Below, piece after piece: positions 34,961 to 48,730 of a DNA stretch of 64,000 nt (the first letter of the stretch is position 1; each line of letters opens with the position of its first letter). The stretch is taken from positions 45,910,659-45,974,658 of the forward strand of contig CM049313.1 in assembly GCA_026874595.1 (NCBI GenBank), written 5' to 3'. This DNA is from Sipunculus nudus. Its lineage: Eukaryota; Annelida; Sipuncula; Golfingiida; Sipunculidae. The notes beneath the pieces are model-generated. The model was given only the letters and a program-made list of their open reading frames with translations. It ran no database searches and had not been told where the DNA came from. The position numbers and the translations under genes were made by a program.

Positions 34961-36290
34961 TCACCATACGGACTTTACAGGGCTTTAGTGATAAGAGCAA
35001 GAACTTAGTTGCGTCGCGTCTATAGGTACATGCAATCACGTTTCATTTGAAGCATTTTAGCAGTAAACATCAGTACATTTAAGCCCAGGCATTGCTAGCG
35101 GCAAGTCAGATAAGCAAGAGCTATCTAATGACGTTTTTGCAACAAGTGACCTTTCGAACTCGGCATATATGCAACAAACCAACTTATGTTATATATGTTT
35201 CCTGTTTGTCAACATTACTGTGTTTACAAACACATTGTTGATAAACAAGGTCATACTTCCTTCATGGAGGCCTTATAAGAACATTTCATAACCACTATTA
35301 CCCTTAGATCGTTAATATATACACAGAGGAAGCCAGAAATCACATAAATTCTGTTCCAAAGGCAGGTGAATGGGCACCTTTAATGGCCTAAAGGAGATAA
35401 CTCCAGGAAAATTACCAATGCAACGCACATATTACAGATCCGTGTTTACATTTGTACCTATCAGGTATTGCATGACCGCAACAAGTGCTTCGAGTTCGTA
35501 AACACACCTGATCCTTCCCTCCCAGCGGAAATAAACCCCTCAGGGAATAAATTCAACCAGATTCTCTCTGATCCATTATTAATCTCTAGCTTTACTAACA
35601 AAATGTGCTGCGGTGTATTTTTGAGGCATCGGATCAAGTGTTTAATACATGAATGAACTCGCATTAACCCACCCCAAGACCTCACTGTGGTCGAGACATG
35701 AACCAAAAGCGGTCGGCGTAACTTCACCGCACAGCGTAATGAGCGACTCTAACAACAAATATTGAAGGGCACCGGGACTTTATGGACCCATCACCGGCTT
35801 ATTATAGTTCGTAAATGAACTGTTTTTATCGTACAAACCAAAAGTTTAGTGTCCCAACCACTAAAGAAAATGAGACTAGGGATAAAGCGAGATGTTTCTC
35901 CCACTCCCAATTGAGGAGAAACAAGACAAATTCGTCTCTGGCGTGATCTGGGTTGACTTGGGTGTTGCTTTCATCCAGAGGTTAACGGCTTATTTGCCCC
36001 GACTCATATTTCATCCAGATCCATTTCTTGGTTCTATAACTGACTTTGTAATGACCATTCAAATTAAGCGGGTCTCACAGGGTACGACCTTTTTCCCCCC
36101 GCATCTGTGACGTACTGCCATTTCCACCCGGACTTCAACAAACATTCGTAAATGACCGAATGAAATTGAAGCCAAACAGTGTAGGAAAGGTCTTGAAACC
36201 TACGCCTTGGTCCTTATGCATTGCATATTAATGAATATTACAAATAAAGGCAGTACGATTTATTACGTACTTCATGTACGATATTGCAAT

Positions 36291-36450
36291 CAGGGGCGGG
36301 TCCAGGATTAGGGAAAATCTGCAATTAATCTAAAAAAAAGGTCCTCAGGTTCGGAAAAGGGGGTTCCTGGCCACAAAATTGGTTTGAAGCCCTTAAAAAA
36401 GGTTGCTTCGGCAGAAAAAAGGGGGAGGGGGTCCCTTCTGGATCCGCTTC
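36291..36450 (+). mobile_element. Family W MITE, copy 3 (hAT-like)
   Basis: It opens CAGGGGCGGGTCCAGGATTA and closes CTGGATCCGCTTC. The flanks show TTGCAAT on both sides (36284-36290 and 36451-36457), a candidate 7-8 bp target duplication as made by hAT elements. Caution: GCAAT also follows copy 1's right end, so part of the right-hand match may belong to the element. Confidence 0.75.
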
Positions 36451-39400
36451 TTGCAATGAACATGCAATGGAATTTCCCGAACTGGTCACGAAACTCGAGG
36501 AGCTTCCCGAAAGTACCTGTGACTTAATTTAAAATCATATGACTTTCGACTCTTGAAAAACACAGAAACTGGAGGGACGTAAAGGTAGATCGGATGCTTT
36601 TGCCATTAATTTAGACCCTCCCACAGCTCTCATGAGAACTCGGCTCATTGAAAACAAGCCTTGATCCGACCCTGGTTTACATACATTTATTACAGCTTTT
36701 GTTGTAATAGTACAACGTGAGAGTGATATTGCAGAGCTTGAGGAAAAGAGTTAGCTTTGTCAAGCGTCAACATATATACACATTTTCGTGCAAGTTTCGT
36801 GTTCATGTGTTACTGACACATCGTAGCGAACACTTTATGGCTGTCAAGATTGGTGTTGTCTTCGTATCCTCATTCGGTGATGCTGTGTTCACCAGAAGAA
36901 AAAAATTAGAGAACCATGGATAAACGACACGTTTGCTATTTAACTAATTGTCAGAGGGCCAAAACTATCGCTGATTTTATAAAGCTTTTCTCTATACGAA
37001 TACTGTAGGCCTATGTTTTATAGCCAAAGAGCTGACAGGAACCCACAAGGCGTTCACTTGGATTACAGCTTTAATACGAGACTGGTGGAACACAACTGAT
37101 GACGCATCAAACACATTTCGCTACGTATAAATCATCGGTGTCATATATATTTTAGTCTGAATAACAATCACACCTTAGAAATGTTACGCTTAGTCAGTGC
37201 CATATTTAAATCAATGCAATACATGACAAATCTTTGTAAGCTCATAAACCTGTCAATTCCTCTTTTTGTGTACAACTATGTCTTTTTACAGTATTAGGTA
37301 CAGAGCGACAGGAAAATGTGCACTTGTATCCCGAATAAATATGTTCAAACAGAAACATACAAACATTGGCTTTTTTAGATGACTGGTAAAATGAGTGTCA
37401 GGTCTCATAAGAATTAGAACAGCAACAGAGCTAGCCGTAGCTAGAGCTCTAATGGTACCTGCTCAAAGAATTTATTGTGGGTGCCAGCTGCAGTGGGACC
37501 AGAGAAAATGCTGCCCAAAAGGACGAGGGTGCAAAAATTAAAAAAAAGATTGGGGTCCGTCTACTCGGTTGCAGTAATACGTATTACTTGTTCTTTCGTG
37601 TAGGTTTTGAGAGTTCAAGAGTACTTGTGTTGGTCCATACATAATGTACCTTTTGGGAGGTCAAAATTAAGGTCTCTTGTCATTAGGTACAATGAAATAA
37701 TGTTCTTTTACCAATAGGACCATTATAGCGCTTGGTACCATTCAGGAGGCATATCAGTTTGAGGCAGTGTACGAGTCGGTTATTAATTCTTTTAAATAAA
37801 TCGGGGAGATACTTATGTTCTGTGTGATTCAGTATGCTAAATGATTTTCTACAAATGAATGTTCCTCTCTTGTTTTTGAGTAGGAAGAACCATATGTTCA
37901 CATATCATAAAGAAATATGTGAAGTGCCCATAATCCTTCAGGTGTTACTTCGATGAATCGCATGCCTGAATGGCCGTTGGACCAGATGGTAGATTATGAT
38001 AACGTTAACATTTATAACTCCAGGTAGAATTCCATTTTTAACCGTGTGTAATGTAGCCATGGGCGTTTTGCAGAAGCGCCGTTTTATATTAATATACTTC
38101 TGACAACTCGGTTGTCATTTAAAACCAAGCATGGTGGTATATCATTAAAATAATGGCCGTCTGTGAACTCGTAAGCCAGGAAATGAGAATCTACAGACCG
38201 GTGTTCGTTGAGCCAATAAACCGAGAACGCTGTTTATTAGATCCAACGAGGAGGATACAAAATCGATACTGTGCGGGTGTTCACGTTCATAAATGTAGAA
38301 AGATTGTCTTTGATTGCCTGTGAAAAGGCTGTTAATCGGTTTTTGTCATAGTAACGACTGCGTCCTGGCTACGATTTCTGTCATTGATACATACTGCTCG
38401 CAAAACATACGGTTATGAAATTATTCTGTCACATATTAAAGCCACAAAGGGGTGATCGCTCAGTAATATGTACCGTGTTTTTCAATTGAGGGTTTGCAGT
38501 AATAGTGTTAATACATACAAGACAGGCTTAAAATCATTGTCATGTAATAAGAATTCAAAGGCCAAACTTTCAACATAATAAATTAATTTGCAAGAACAAA
38601 TGAATATATCGGCTTGTCAGGGGAAATGCAAATGTTCATGTAATTTTGCCCCTTTTTACGGATGGCACATTTCATTTATATGTAGCAAGTTTGTCTGTTT
38701 GTGTGTTTTACGATTAAAATGCAGCATCCCTGCAAAATCCCCTTCAGTAATAACCAACCCCAGAAGTTATTTAATATTGAATCCATGCAGTATTTATCTT
38801 TTCACACCTGATGTAGTGTTCTTTCAATTGCTTTTTGTAACCTTTGACAAGAAATTGGATTTGTTTCAGCGGTCAAGGAAAACTTAAATAATGCATTTTT
38901 TTTTATATATTTCCCGTACATATTAGTTACATTCATATCGTTTGATATATCACATTAATAAATCAAGCTTAAATAAAGAACCTTAATCAAACCAAGGACT
39001 TTTTCACAAGGGTGTCATTACAATTTTTGTCTCATATCCAGGGTGACATGAATGCACACTTGTGACGATATATTGTGTCTGGTGATGATACATGATTACA
39101 TACGCGTGCGGTGAAATTGATTTTCCAAAGTGAAATATCATACTTGGCATGCATATAATGTAAATTATCCGCGAATCTGTGTTTGATATAGTCTAAATAC
39201 CGGTATAAGTTTTCTCACACGATTGTTTAATGCATGTTGTTTAAGGAGTGGAGTGGGTATAAATCCTACCCCTATCCCCAACCCCACTTTGGCAAGGGCG
39301 GATGGTCAATGTAATCGACCCCCCCCCCTATTATTCAGAAAATAATTTTTATATTTTACAGATGAAAGATAATAATGAACAGAAATATAGATTTTGGTTC

Positions 39401-40074
39401 CATTTATAAGTTTACTATGAAATATTATATATAAACCTTGTTTAGAATTAACTTATACCGAAATTATAATACCTTATTTTCTAATTCCTTGTACTTTTTT
39501 GTAATGTAAATGAAATATGATTAAGCATATATATATATATTTGAAATATGTTAAAAAGACCCTAATATATATTTATAAATATTTAAATATAGTTAAATAT
39601 ATTTATATATGTGTGCATGCCTGCAAGTCATCCCCCACCATAGAAGATAAATTGACGCCACTGCAAATTATAAAAAGTTCATGATGCACCTGCCTGTAAC
39701 TCTTAGCGGGTCGATACCGGTCAGTTAATGCAAGGCTGTACCAGACATCTCAACATCTTCTTACATAAAAAAAAAACATAATTGACTTTCTTGCGCTGTA
39801 CATAGGTAATAATATATATGGCTTATCATGTCCCCCTTCAAAGCAGTATAGTCCAAAATGTAAGATAATTTTCAATGAAGCGTCTTTCATTAAAGAATCT
39901 TGTAACCCAAATTTTGCAAAGATCATTTATCATATTTTTTTATTGTTAACAATTCTGTCATTTTCTTTCCAGCGAAATCAGTCATTGGACACAATTAATA
40001 CTTGCTTATAATTTCGTTTCATACCAGTCATTGTAAGAAATTGCGACAGTCAGGCATATGAGTCACTTGTTAAT

Positions 40075-40228
40075 CTCTCTCTTTCTCTCCCTCTCTCACA
40101 CGACAAAGCAAAATGCATTTCGGCTGAATAAATGAATATGTAGCCTGTTTCTGTCGGCCTGTCTGTCTCCCTTCCCTCTGCCTGTCTGTCTGTTTGTCTC
40201 TCTCTGTCTGCATGTCTCTCTCTCTCGT
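40075..40228. repeat. Pyrimidine-rich (CTCT / CTGT) low-complexity tract
   Basis: Interrupted CTCT, CTGTCTGT and TCTC runs, with a short unique piece in the middle. Confidence 0.8.
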
Positions 40229-40869
40229 TCAGACACAGCTATGCTGAACACACGCTTGCAGCCTTTTTTCTGTCACTGTAATGTCTGGTTTCCGATATAG
40301 TATCATTAATGAAAGATCTTGCATGCAAGACGTAAATCAAAGACTGCAATTATAAATGATATTAGTTTTTCTAAAAATCTGCCAATAATTTCACCTTGAT
40401 CCATATTCCCTTAGGTAATCCTCCAATCATAACGATTTTGACGTACATTTACATAGTATAGATATGCTTTTGGTAGTTAATTGTATAGAGAGATCGCGAA
40501 AATGGAACCTCGCGACATTTTAACCACAGTATACAAATATCAGAACAAATTGCCTTGATGGATATATGTTTCTTTGGCACATAGGTACAAGGCCATGGCC
40601 ATTTGTACCGTTATTGGCTTTGGTATCCCCAGCGTGGAATATTTACTCTGACCTTTTGTAACACATTGATCACTATATTAATGCAGCGGGACTCCTTCTG
40701 GTACCGAACACACTGGTAGTGTGTACACAGTGTATGTCACCCAACATTACCAGGGCGTCCACGTTTTTTTCTAATATTGTCCTAGTTAATGCAAGTCTTT
40801 ATATTATAAAATAATGACGTAATTCTTTGATTTTCAAACAGGCAGGCCAGTTAAATTAAAACTGACCTC

Positions 40870-41210
40870 ACTTTCGGTAAATCCGTCCGCCCGTATCTTC
40901 GTCCGTCCGTTAAGCTTTGATAATGGCGCAATAACTTGAGAAATTTGATGGATTTTCATGAGCAGTCACTAAATTTCACCAATAAAGTTTCTCGACCGAG
41001 TTGGAATATCTGCAAAATCAGAGGTCACCAGACTTCTGTGTGGTGTCGCTGCTTCAATTTACCAGGAATTCAATGGATTTTAATTAAACTTGCTCTGAAT
41101 GTTTAACACCAAAATATGTCACCTGAGTTCGATATTCTGTGCATATTAAATGAAGGCTTTTGTCATCACGACATGGTGCCTTCATCCCTTGACCTTGTTA
41201 ACTATTAATA
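40870..41210 (+). repeat. Degraded family U-related repeat
   Basis: GTCCGTCCGTTAAGCTTTG, 'GGCGCAATAACTTGAGAAAT' and 'ATCAGAGGTCACCAGACTTC' parallel the U copies at 43102 and 48731, and the end reads CCTTGTTAAC. The 5' terminus is not clear. Confidence 0.5.
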
Positions 41211-42864
41211 TGTCACTACAGCAGTAGAGTCATAATGCAGTATTAATGATATTTTGTCTTTTTGTACTTTTACGTTCATAATTTACATCGGTCCTGACCA
41301 AGAATGCCAGACTAGATAATATATAGTATATATGTGATTATGAAACGAGGACGGTTTATGGAACAGTGAGCAGAGCTGAGCCGTCAGTACGAAGTGGACA
41401 CAATGATGTCGACTTTTAATTTAAGATAAAATACTCTGGACTGAATACACATGTTAGATCAAGAGCTGTAAATGGCTCTTCCCACCCACAACCTTAAAAG
41501 TCACAAGGATTTTGTTGGATCTGTAATATTTACGTGATATTCTACATACGAACCACGTTAGAAGTTTTTTCTCCATGCGGTTTTATTTGATTTTTTGGTA
41601 CCAAAGCCAATGAGTTTATGTTTTCACATTTGTTTATTTGCGTGCATGTAACTTGATACTGAATCGGATCTTGGTGTGGATTCCCCGCCGATCGCCTCTC
41701 CTTATCCCTTATTATCGTTCACCATCCATCCATCCATGGAGTTTATTTGTCAGTTACGAGTGGGAGTGTATCCCATACTATATCAGTGTTCCATTTCCGG
41801 TTCCCATTACGCGTGGTCATTTTGTAGAAAATTATATATCAGTCTGAAGGGATTTGACCGGCAAAGAAGGGGCGAATGTAGTTGTTACCTGCATTGAAAA
41901 CGTGGGGAGACGCATTAATATTTAGTTAAAACCGCAAAACAAAATTCTTTGGCAGAAATATGGAATTTGTCCAAGGCGGTAGTGGAACATGTATTTCTGG
42001 TGTTCCAGGTCAGCCTAGGACACTCTATCAACAAACCACTTATGTACGGTGTGTCATTATCTGTGTATTGTCACATCATTGTTGAAACGACCAGCGGCAA
42101 GGCTGAAGTTAACATTATATGATAAACATACCCCAAAGTAAACCAAACCCGCACACAATACACCGCATAATGGCAGAGGTTGACGCAGCAACCTGTGTTG
42201 ACTTTTACTGTATGTTAACCCCGCGTGAGTACTCACTGACCCAAAATCTTCCCGGTTGTCAACACACTTTTGGTAGTTGCGAAAACCATGACAGACTGAC
42301 AAACGATACCATGTCGTATTCCGAAACCCTTATATTTATACTATGCAGAACGCAGGCGAAAATTAAATATTTTACGTTTCGGTTCAGTGGGTATTTGCAC
42401 TTGTTAAAATCCTCTTTATCTCGCCTGTAAATCCTCTCTAACTCGCCTGTAATTTAATTGTCTGACGGTCATATAAACTGATAAATGATTTTCTCCTAAC
42501 GGAGCGGATCAGTAGATTAGATGGCTGCAGGCGAAATAATCATGGACACCTGCAAATTATTAAGATATTTTTTCTATCCTTTCTTGGTTCCAACACCTGA
42601 CTTATTGTTTATCAACACTTGCACATTACAGAAATTTTCCAGAGACAACCAAGAATTCCAAAACTGGTTAAGCAGGGGACGCCTGCCCGTCAAGACTTTG
42701 TGAACTAGGTCCAGTCATCCAGATAAAAAAGTAATTAAAATAAAACATTCTGTCAACCGTGGTTACTGCTCTGACCAATTGTCAGTTATAGACGTTCAGT
42801 CGTATTTGAGATCCAGCGTGAACACATCCGAAAAAACTCACTGGCCTATATTCAACCCTTCCAT

Positions 42865-42906
42865 GATCGCGTTTCCGCTATTGATTTTCTGTGCAGAAAC
42901 GCGATC
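42865..42906. repeat. Perfect 11-bp inverted repeat with 20-bp loop
   Basis: GATCGCGTTTC at 42865-42875 and GAAACGCGATC at 42896-42906. The stem is unusually CpG-rich for this AT-rich region. It is not part of any repeat family that I recognise here. Confidence 0.7.
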
Positions 42907-43101
42907 GAGGAAACGGGCCCGGTGATGACTAACTGAAGGCGTAATTATTTAATATCACTGAAAATAAAACCGAAAGTTTGTATTTTTACGCCGAGAGTGC
43001 ATCGATAAATTGTCACAATAGACCAATCACAGTCATGCTTCATAAAATATTCCTAGTGAAGTTAGCTTTGCAGGTTTTTAGATAGTTTACGTAACTGCAG
43101 T

Positions 43102-43424
43102 TTTTAGCCCGTCGCCGCAATAACTTACGAGGAATACAACTGATTTTCTATAAAAGTCGAAAAAAATATTAATCAGTATAATATCTTAGCCAAGTTCGAT
43201 TTTCAGCCAAATACGCATATTTAATGAAGTCAGAGGTCACCAGACTTTTAAGTCCCTATGGTGACTTAACCAATCATGTATTTTCATAAAACTCAGTATA
43301 AATATTGATCTATACAGTTTCTCACCTGAATTTAATTTTTTGTCCAGAAAAATCGCATATTTAATGAGGTCAGAGGTTACAAGACATAAGACGGGCGTAT
43401 TATGCACGTTTGAAGTGCTCTTGT
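43102..43424 (+). mobile_element. Family U element, 5'-truncated (U2)
   Basis: It shares 'GTCGCCGCAATAACTTACGAGG', 'CATATTTAATGAAGTCAGAG' and similar modules with U3. The 3' end is GGGCGTATTATGCAC, a GCAC/GTGC hairpin (43404-43418), then CTTG and TTTT. Non-coding. Confidence 0.7.
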
Positions 43425-43839
43425 TTTCGAGGTCATCGGCAAAAACAAATCAGGTTAAACACTTATAGTATTCGCACTCTTGTCATTTAAATACCGTTAA
43501 TAAAATAATATAAGTTCTTTTTGTTTCACGTTAATATCATTTTGAGCACAATGCATCAAAACATAAGAATAATGACATATAACTAAAACAATATCAGTTT
43601 AATGGCATACCGCCGAGTACTCTGGCCGTTAGAGGCAAAAACCCTCAAAAGCTCTTTACAGTGGGATTAATGAGGAACAATTAAAGGCCATTACAACATC
43701 TTCAGGACGACGGTCGTAGTTTCTTTGCTAACATGGTTTCGCAATTTTGGGGTTTTTTTTTGCTTATAAGGTAAATATAACTAAATATCAAATGAAATAT
43801 TAATAAATTGTTTGTCATTTTATATAAAAAGTCATATGA

Positions 43840-44033
43840 TCAGGGAAAAGCAAAATAATAAAAGTTTTTTTTGGCTAAACAGGTTAAAGCACTTAAAAAC
43901 AACAGAAATATTAATAAAATTTTTGTCATTTTATCTTCTTGAAAGATGAAAATCAAAATCAAAATTTTTTTATGCGGGGGGTTAAAATTGACGCGCGCGG
44001 TACCTTAATTTTTTGTTGGCCTAATGTATAGGG
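43840..44033 (-). mobile_element. Family V MITE, partial copy 2
   Basis: It shares TTTTTTGGCTAAACAGG, 'TTTATCTTCTTGAAAGATGA', the G-run and GTTAAAATTGACGCG with the 13810 copy. The inverted termini are mostly missing. Confidence 0.7.
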
Positions 44034-44167
44034 ATATTATGATCACCCTGATGACTGTGAGTCGTTTGTCTTTGTGAAGACTGGACAGTGTTTCCTGTAT
44101 CAAGCCTCTCCCGTACAGCGGGGAGGCATAAAATGGTTAATTAGGTTATTTCTATATCCACTTTTTG

Positions 44168-44300
44168 GTAAAAAAGTGATTATAAGTCATCTGAGCTATA
44201 GTCATGGTCCTTTTCCGTCAGTCCGGCCGGACTTCCGTTAAAAGGGCACGTTTTGAAACCGCTAGACCTACGAATACAACATTCGACATAGCTAGATGTC
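44168..44300 (+). mobile_element. Family Z 5' fragment
   Basis: 'TTATAAGTCATCTGAGCTAT', 'AGTCATGGTCC' and 'GGGCACGTTTTGAAACCGCT' match the first 130 bp of Z2. The rest of the element is missing. Confidence 0.7.
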
Positions 44301-44603
44301 TCTATATATATTTCTATATTCTATATAGATCGATAGATAGATAGTAATAGATAGATTTAGACATATGATGACTTTGAGGTTTTTCATTGGGAGTGTTATA
44401 TCAAGATAAACATACCACTAAGGTTAAATAAGGTTGAAAAGGTTTCTTAACAAAACATTGTCATTGCTTTACTTAATACACTTACTACATGTGATATCAA
44501 ATGTATAATGAAGCTATTCAGACGATCACAAAATTAAATAAGAGATAGAAAACCTTTCACATGAAGATAACATTTATTTAACCTTTAGAAAAATACATGA
44601 TGG

Positions 44604-44886
44604 GGCCAAAAAAATAAAAGGTATGGTTCTCAGGCACCGCCCGCGTCAATTTTAACCCCCCCCCCCCCCGCATCAAAAATTTTTATTTTGATTTTTATCT
44701 TTCAAGAAGATAAATAATACAATTTATGTAGTGTTTTGCAAAAAATTTGTTATTTTCATGTTTTTTTCCTGATTATATGACATTTTTATCGAAACATCCA
44801 AAAAAAGGTCAAAAATAAAATACCGCCCGCCCGCACTGGTTTCTGAAAAAAAGTGCCTGAGAACCATACCTTATTTTTTTTTGGCC
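44604..44886 (+). mobile_element. Family V MITE, copy 3 (complete)
   Basis: 283 bp with long terminal inverted repeats: GGCCAAAAAAATAAAAGG then TATGGTTCTCAGGCAC at the left, GTGCCTGAGAACCATACC then a T-run and GGCC at the right. The inner arms CGCCCGCGTCAATTTTAAC and ATACCGCCCGCCCGCACTG are both GC-rich. It contains a 15-base C-run. No ORF. Confidence 0.85.
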
Positions 44887-46029
44887 TAGTTGTTTTAATT
44901 TTGTTCTTAATTGTTCAGAATCCTTCAAATACGGTATGAAATTTGTTGATATTAATGTATCAGTTTAGCATTATATGTATATGTGTTTTTGGCGTACGAT
45001 TTGCATTCTGGATAAAGCATTGGTATTCAAAAGGCGCGCCCTCCTGTCTTAAAATATGATATTGAAACTAGTATGCAGCTCATCGGTTTACACCGAGGTG
45101 GTTTATAATGTATTCTAATATTGATAGGTAAATGACAAACTGATGTGTCCCGTGGGGACAGTCAGAGGCTACCCACGTGATCATGCCTGCTTGATCACTA
45201 TAATATTTAGGGCTTTACATCTCATAACACGAACAGTGCAAGCATATCCACTCATGTTTTGGAGGAAAATGAGAGTTTAACTACTATTTGCCTCGTAGTA
45301 GTGTCCGAACACTACTATTTGCCTAACACAAAACTTCAAATAATACCATATGACTAATCTACAGACACGTCTAAATGCCTCCGGGGCCAAGGATTGTTTG
45401 TGATCGTAACTGGCGGGGACACACATATTTTATAATATGGATATATAGGAAAATCAAATTTTCAACACATACATATATATGGGATATATATGGGATAGAT
45501 ATATGAGCGTGTTTATCTCCAAGCTGTTTGTAAACACAGCAATATTGACAAACGTAAAAAATAACATGTAACCTTAGGTGTTTGTTTGCATATGTGCCGC
45601 ATATGTGCCAACAAACTTGTTGCAAAACGTCCTTTGCAAAACGCAGGTTCGTATGACCTGCTGTCACATGTCCTTCTTGAATGTGTTTTATTATTTTGGC
45701 ATGTACCCTACATGTTATAAATAAGTTGATAAAAACAAAACGAACAGAATATGTACGGTGGGATTTGCATTTTGTGACCTATTTTTATTAACATTTTTAA
45801 AGGAATTTCTTTAGTTAATAGAGGTCAGATATCGGATGGGCCCCTTTAACTGGATTCTTCAGTGGCTTAAAAGCTTGATGTTAATGGTCGGGAACTGCTT
45901 TATCGTAAACAGTCGGTTAACTTTACATTAGGTCACGAGCGATGACTTAACACAAAAGAACACGTGGACTCACATTCCAGAGAGTAAATTCATATATCTA
46001 TGGTAACAGGTCAACTGCTGTGTGACGTA

Positions 46030-46265
46030 CACGTTGGTCTTGGGGTAGAGTATAGGGTTCCTAGACGGGGGATCGTGAGTTCGAATCTCAGCCGAGGAGC
46101 GGTGAGATTTTTCACGGTCGGCGCCGTCCATGCAAGATGAGCGCTCTTCAGGCTAAACGGGGAGACTGTACCACATGGTCGTGGTTCATTAAAAAAACGA
46201 GTGCGCCTTTCGGGGGTTCCTTGGTGTTGCACATCCAGTACCCGCAGGTGCGGTACACAGAGCCT
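46030..46265 (+). mobile_element. tRNA-derived SINE (pol III promoter boxes)
   Basis: The head is tRNA-like: an A-box-like GGGGTAGAGTATAGGG near 46042 and a B-box GAGTTCGAATCTC at 46077-46089, spaced as in a tRNA. A non-tRNA body and an A-run (ATTAAAAAAACG) near 46190 follow. No acceptor stem closes, so it is not a tRNA gene. The 73- and 103-codon minus-strand ORFs here are by-products. Confidence 0.65.
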
Positions 46266-47394
46266 GGGTGATGTCAGGATAATTCATGTTTTTCCGGCCT
46301 GTCATGATGTCCGAAATGCGAATGGAGATCTCTAGGTGTACAAGGTAGCCCGTTAAGCCGGCATTAAAATGGAGGCGGCTATGTCCACAAAATATATTAT
46401 TAACTGAAAAAAAGATGATCAGTATTCGATGTCTACTGTATTTGGAGTTTACAGAATTTGTAAATACTAAAAAAAAACTATCCTTGGTTGATATCAGCAT
46501 TCCAACAGTAACTTAGATGGACGCCATACCATACAAAGATATGAATATAATAAATTAATAAAGAGAAAACAATGCATGGAATTTAATTGACAACTTGCAA
46601 CGTTGACTTAATTTCGATATCATAATATATACGCCTTCTAGGTTCATCACTACAAGTCAAATTGTATAAGCTATATATACTCTATTGAAGACAGTATTCC
46701 ACGCGCTATCATGCTGTTTTGTCAAAAACTCGCATTAAAAATAGAGTGTTTTATAATTATCACTAAATCAATTTGTACATCGATGGTGAACTTACTAAAT
46801 TACACTGTAATGTATGATAATGCAGAGAAAAATATATTATGGTATGATCTTAGCGGGGGATCGGCAGATACACTATCATATTTTGATGATCTGTAAATGA
46901 AGTTTTCCGTTTAACTGGGAAAACAGTACGCATAAGAGCACATTTTGTGTTGATATAGCCTCGTCGGATTTGCGTAATCACCCATAAGCGTTTGCATAAT
47001 ACATTTGCATTCCAGTGTATTGTATAGTAATAACTGCCATGGAGACACGTGGGAGACATCGACGTATCTCCGTGACAAAGCGTCCGCTATATTTGCCACC
47101 GTTCGTGTGTTAGGATTCCATCGATTCATTCAATCGACAATCCGCTTGCAGCGGTGCCCACTTTGATGAGTTAAATGCAAGGGCTCATGATTATTAAGCT
47201 TTCGTTATGTCATCAATTACGTCAAAGAATCATAAATATTTATTCTTATACTTTTAAATTGTTTCACTTTTACATGAGGATAATGCCTGTTAAAAAACGG
47301 CTTATACTTCCGTGCAAGGCATAACAGTGTGGTGTCTATTGTGGATAAAATTAATTGAGAATTATTATGAATATTGATAGGTCATGACGTCAGC

Positions 47395-47402
47395 ATGTGT
47401 AA
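47395..47402. promoter_or_regulatory. Perfect CRE palindrome
   Basis: TGACGTCA, the full cAMP-response element, lies within GTCATGACGTCAGCATG and is followed by AATATTCATGAA. No promoter is visible nearby, so use as an intronic enhancer is inference. Confidence 0.35.
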
Positions 47403-47838
47403 TATTCATGAACCTGAACAGACTCTCGATGTAGCTGCTAATTTTAATGGACCATTCTGCGAGGAAATAGTGAAACCACTGAGCAGCCAAACAGTTGCAG
47501 ATTGATTCGCAGTGTGCCAGTGATTATTGGGGAAGTTATTAGATACGGCAAAAGAGGGCAGCACTTGCTACATGAAAGCAGCCGTGTCACGCTTCTCACG
47601 CGTTTCAAGATACTTGGGAAATCTTAGTCTAAACTATAGAAATAATACATGAAAGAGAAATAAATGATTATCTAATTAATTATTTATATATATTAATTTA
47701 ATGATATATAATATATATAGAAATATATATTTGCCGATTTAATCCTTACGATTTACTTGTTAACTTATTCCTGCATATAATGTTAGTGTGTGCGCGTGCG
47801 TGTGTGAGTGAACACCTTGTTAGTGGGGACCTTTTATC

Positions 47839-47867
47839 TCTCCCTCTCTCTCTCTCTCTCTCTCTTA
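47839..47867. repeat. (TC)n microsatellite
   Basis: About 14 TC units. A near-duplicate of AACTATAGAAATAATAC flanks it (about 47630 and 47878), suggesting a local duplication of about 245 bp. Confidence 0.85.
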
Positions 47868-48730
47868 GTCTCTCTTAAACTATAGAAATAATACTCGAAA
47901 GAGAAATAAATGATAATCTTATCCATTATTTATAATCATTCATGTAATAATAATAATAATATATGTATATATATATATATATATATTTAATCCTTAAGGT
48001 TTTTATTTTTTTGTTATTCATGAATATAATGTTAGTGTGAGCGCTTGTGTAAGTGAAAGTGTCCAAAAATGGCACAGAAAGCACACGCAAAACTATTGGG
48101 GTTATTCAGCGGCCGAGACAACAGCTTTCAAATCTTTCTTTGGGAAAAAATAAGCAGGTAGTTTTAACATTGAACAAATAGAGCGATTAAAACTCGTCTG
48201 AACTACCAACAATAAAACCAAAGCTGTGCAGGGAAACGATGTGTGTCCCGGACACGTATAGTTAAAAACCTGTCTTTGAAGGATAAGACAGCAGTAAATG
48301 AAACACTACACACGCCAACCCAAGGCAGCTTCATATTTAATCGATAGGCAGTGCCATCTACGGGTCATAAATCGAATCATAAAAAAGTGACGAGCAGCAG
48401 AGAGATGAGGACACTGAGAGGCCGGATGAATTATATGACAGCTGGCTAGTAATTAAATTATACGAGTAAAGGATGAAATAGGCCCCGTTATGCAACCAAG
48501 TGAAAGTTCAAACAAACCCAAACGCGCATGCGCAAACCTGTTTTAATTTTCTCTGGTCTGCTCCCAGCATTCTCCGTTTCAATCCATTTACCGTGACTTA
48601 GGCTGAGCATGACTGAAGAAAATCTTTCATAAATATATAAGATTATATGAAAAGATGTAACATACTCAATGGTGGTAGTCAAACACCAAGCCAGTATCTA
48701 TGTGACGTTCAGGGGAAAATAAAGACAACA

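Noticed and set aside
46040-46110. tRNA gene
   Set aside because: A- and B-box-like motifs are present but no acceptor stem or anticodon arm closes. The continuing body and A-run fit a SINE better.
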